NCBI GenBank assembly: GCA_949283445.1
Contig: CASDTD010000151.1
Location: forward strand, 1-7,206
Direction: 5' to 3'
Length of the DNA: 7,206 bases
Source of the DNA: an uncultured Coriobacteriia bacterium
GTDB lineage: Bacteria > Actinomycetota > Coriobacteriia > Coriobacteriales > QAMH01
The notes under the pieces were generated by a model. It worked only from the letters and a program-made list of their open reading frames with translations, ran no database searches and was not told the DNA's origin. Shown one piece after another: positions 5,600 through 7,206 of this stretch. A program made the translations under genes and the position numbers. Within the stretch, counting starts at the first letter, position 1. The number at the start of each line of letters is the position of its first letter.

Positions 5600-6199
5600 C
5601 TACAAGTTTTCGGCGATAGCCGAGAGCAGCTCGTCGTATGTTTCGAGCGCGGGGATGTCTGGGTGTGCCGCCTTGAGTGCGTCGGTGGTGCGAAACAGAA
5701 AGCCCGCCTTGCTTGCCTTGATCATGCCCAGGTCGTTGTGGCTGTCCCCCGCGGCGATGGTCTCGAACCCGACCTGCTGCAGCAAGGAAATAACCTGTTC
5801 CTTCTTTTCCGCTTTACGCATGCGGTAGCCATCGATTGTGCCGTCTGCGGCCACCGTGAGCTCGTTGCAGAAGATGGTCGGCCACCCAAGCTTCTTCATA
5901 AGGGGCTGGGCGAACTGAGAGAACGTGTCGGACACTATGATGACCTGCGTCTTAGAGCGCAGCTCGTCGAGGAAAGTCTTTGCACCCTCCATAGGCTCCA
6001 TGCCCGCTATGGTTCGCTGGATTTCGGCGAGCCCCAGGCCGTGTTCGCGCAAGATACCCAAGCGGTAGTTCATGAGCTTGTCGTAATCGGGCTCGTCGCG
6101 CGTCGTGCGCTTCAGTTCCTGGATGCCGGTCGCCTCGGCGAACTCAATCCAGATTTCGGGCACCAGCACGCCTTCAAGATCGAGGCAAACGATATTCAT
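5600..6199 (-). CDS. thrH: ThrH-type HAD phosphatase: phosphoserine phosphatase / homoserine phosphotransferase (199 aa)
   Basis: A haloacid dehalogenase-superfamily enzyme. The Pseudomonas ThrH it resembles hydrolyses phosphoserine and can pass the phosphoryl group to homoserine. The N-terminus (LDLEGVLVPEIWIEFAE from residue 6) is nearly the same as in Pseudomonas ThrH, including E9 where most HAD phosphatases have Asp two residues after the nucleophile; D7 is the nucleophile. Motif II is S90 in IIVSDTF, motif III probably K133 in AEKKEQV, and motif IV GDSHND (151-156). TTRDEPDYDKLM (32-43) and SQFAQPLMKKLGWP (94-107) are also ThrH-like, and the length is typical. The frame is open upstream to 6307, but ATG 6199 has AAAGGA eight bases before it and begins exactly at the family N-terminus. 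It is probably transcribed alone or after the DUF4868 gene 159 bp upstream. Physiological role is likely serine supply, which would feed the serine acetyltransferase; that link is inference. Confidence 0.92.
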   Translation of the reverse strand: MNIVCLDLEGVLVPEIWIEFAEATGIQELKRTTRDEPDYDKLMNYRLGILREHGLGLAEIQRTIAGMEPMEGAKTFLDELRSKTQVIIVSDTFSQFAQPLMKKLGWPTIFCNELTVAADGTIDGYRMRKAEKKEQVISLLQQVGFETIAAGDSHNDLGMIKASKAGFLFRTTDALKAAHPDIPALETYDELLSAIAENL

Positions 6200-6233
6200 T
6201 GCAGTGGTCCTTTCTCGCGTGTTCTCGCATTTG

Positions 6234-6265
6234 ATTGTGACACAGCACGGGGCGCACTCTGCCAA
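6234..6265 (-). promoter_or_regulatory. Weak candidate promoter for thrH
   Basis: On the minus strand TTGGCA (6265-6260) and CACAAT (6239-6234) precede thrH, the latter about 35 bases before the ATG. The 20-base spacer is longer than ideal. The candidate -10 overlaps TGTGACACA (6236-6244), a perfect 4+1+4 palindrome. The rest of the 159-bp gap shows no gene. Confidence 0.22.
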
Positions 6266-6358
6266 CATGCAGGCGAGCGGCACATGGTCAGCAGAACTGT
6301 GGCACACGAGGCGCGTCTTTCACGCGATATGGCTGAAGAGCACTACTCAGCGCAGCAG

Positions 6359-7206
6359 CTAGACCTCGTCGGAATCGAGAAGTTTCTTGGTGCGGGCTTC
6401 GTAGCGAGCGTCGGAGACCGGCGACACCAGGAAAGAGTCCCCCAAAAGGCGTATGAAATCGCTCACGTTGGTATCCGTCGTAAGCAAGACCTTGCCTTCT
6501 TCGTTGAACTTGATCTTCCTGCTGTAATACCCGATGCGGTTGACGCGGTATTGAAGCTCGCCCGCATCGAGACCTGCTACGGGCGAGCCCTCCCGCTGGA
6601 GCTTGAGCAGCTTGTTCGCGACAGAGCGGCTCTTCTCAATACGCTCGTCGATTTTCTCGAAATCGGCAAGTATATTGTCGAAGGTGTCGGCGTAATCCTT
6701 CGCGCACTGCGCGACGAGCTTGCGGTACTTGAAGAGAATCTCGAGCGCGCGCAGGTTCCGGAACATGATCTTTCCGGCGAAGATGACGAAATCGAAGTTG
6801 TTGCCAATTTTCAGAGAACGCCCGGAAAACGCCTGGGGAGCAGCGCCAGCCGCATCGAACACGAGCAAGGAGGATTTCTTCTGAACCCACATGGGCTGCA
6901 CGCGCTGGAATGCGACCACGCAAGACGAACCTTCCGTCCCGCGCGTTTCATACCGGAACAGCAGCCCACAGATACGCTCGAGGTCGTCAGTGCCCAGCAT
7001 ATCGCACGTAATGCCCTCGCACACAGTCTCGTGCACGAGCTTCAGAAAGCGGACGAAGCGCGGGGCATCGAGGTCCGCCTCGTCGTCCTCGTCCATGCCA
7101 TGGGCCATGCGCGCACGCGCGGTGTCCTCATCGAAGAACTCGAGCGGCGCCACGCCAATGCAATCGGGGTTTGACAGCAGCTCTTCGACGGGAGCGTAGA
7201 CGACCC
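6359..7206 (-). CDS. DUF4868 / KwaB-like protein, N-terminus cut by window edge (281 residues visible)
   Basis: The frame is open through the right edge of the window, so the GTG at 7153 is probably an internal valine and the true start lies beyond 7206. Features seen (visible numbering): an acidic run DEDDEADLD at 38-46; a beta-rich middle; LKIGNNFDFVIFAGKIMFRN at 131-150, a hydrophobic strand pair; a long charged helical segment at about 155-210 (YRKLVAQCAKDYADTFDNIL, FEKIDERIEKSRSV); and a C-terminal FIRLLGDSFLVSPVSDARYE followed by RTKKLL. This order, with the 'F..I.F..GK...F....LE.LFKY' and 'DF.RLL.D.FL.S......YE...KK.L' patterns, is what I know from the DUF4868 family, whose best-known member is KwaB of the Kiwa anti-phage system (about 315 residues). 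No membrane segment or signal peptide is seen. In Kiwa, kwaA precedes kwaB, so a kwaA would lie just right of the window. Recognition is from memory of the family pattern, so moderate. It is separated from thrH by 159 bp. Confidence 0.62.
   Translation of the reverse strand, partial: VVYAPVEELLSNPDCIGVAPLEFFDEDTARARMAHGMDEDDEADLDAPRFVRFLKLVHETVCEGITCDMLGTDDLERICGLLFRYETRGTEGSSCVVAFQRVQPMWVQKKSSLLVFDAAGAAPQAFSGRSLKIGNNFDFVIFAGKIMFRNLRALEILFKYRKLVAQCAKDYADTFDNILADFEKIDERIEKSRSVANKLLKLQREGSPVAGLDAGELQYRVNRIGYYSRKIKFNEEGKVLLTTDTNVSDFIRLLGDSFLVSPVSDARYEARTKKLLDSDEV

Noticed and set aside
5567..7174. Plus-strand open frame of 535 codons
   Set aside because: It runs antisense through thrH, the gap and the DUF4868-like gene, all with family-like protein sequence on the minus strand. 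The plus translation looks like a GC-rich shadow.

Overview
The window is a GC-rich bacterial chromosomal segment with five protein genes, two of them cut by the window edges, and one unusual non-coding repeat block. The GC-rich third codon positions and the gene mix (SWIM-SNF2 helicase, long-form serine acetyltransferase, ROK sugar kinase, QueD, ThrH) suggest a high-GC Gram-positive anaerobe, perhaps a coriobacterium (Eggerthellaceae-like). That assignment is inference from protein style; no rRNA or other marker is present.

Layout: 1-2424 (minus) is the N-terminal 808 residues of a SWIM/SNF2-family ATPase whose C-terminal half lies left of the window. A 265-bp divergent promoter region (2425-2689) separates it from a plus-strand serine O-acetyltransferase (2690-3604). 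A convergent ROK-family sugar kinase (3637-4620, minus) follows only 32 bp away. A 136-bp divergent region (4621-4756) separates that kinase from queD (4757-5176, plus). QueD and the next gene, thrH (5600-6199, minus), converge on a 423-bp non-coding stretch. After a 159-bp gap, a minus-strand gene (6359 to beyond 7206) encodes a protein that resembles the DUF4868 family, the family of KwaB from the Kiwa anti-phage system.

The genes do not form one operon. The clearest metabolic link is serine: ThrH-type enzymes can dephosphorylate phosphoserine to serine, and serine acetyltransferase commits serine to cysteine. QueD is the entry to 7-deazaguanine (queuosine) synthesis, and the ROK protein probably phosphorylates a hexose.

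Two items deserve attention. First, the queD/thrH convergent intergenic region holds five diverged copies of a 24-bp element beginning TGCCA. Three of them sit on an exact 72-bp period and each forms a TGGCA-N9-TGCCA dyad; one of these is expanded into a perfect 11-bp hairpin with an 8-bp outer inverted repeat. A 14-bp direct repeat lies beside it. Second, the DUF4868/KwaB-like gene at the right edge raises the possibility of a Kiwa-type or a KwaA-less defence locus continuing beyond 7206.
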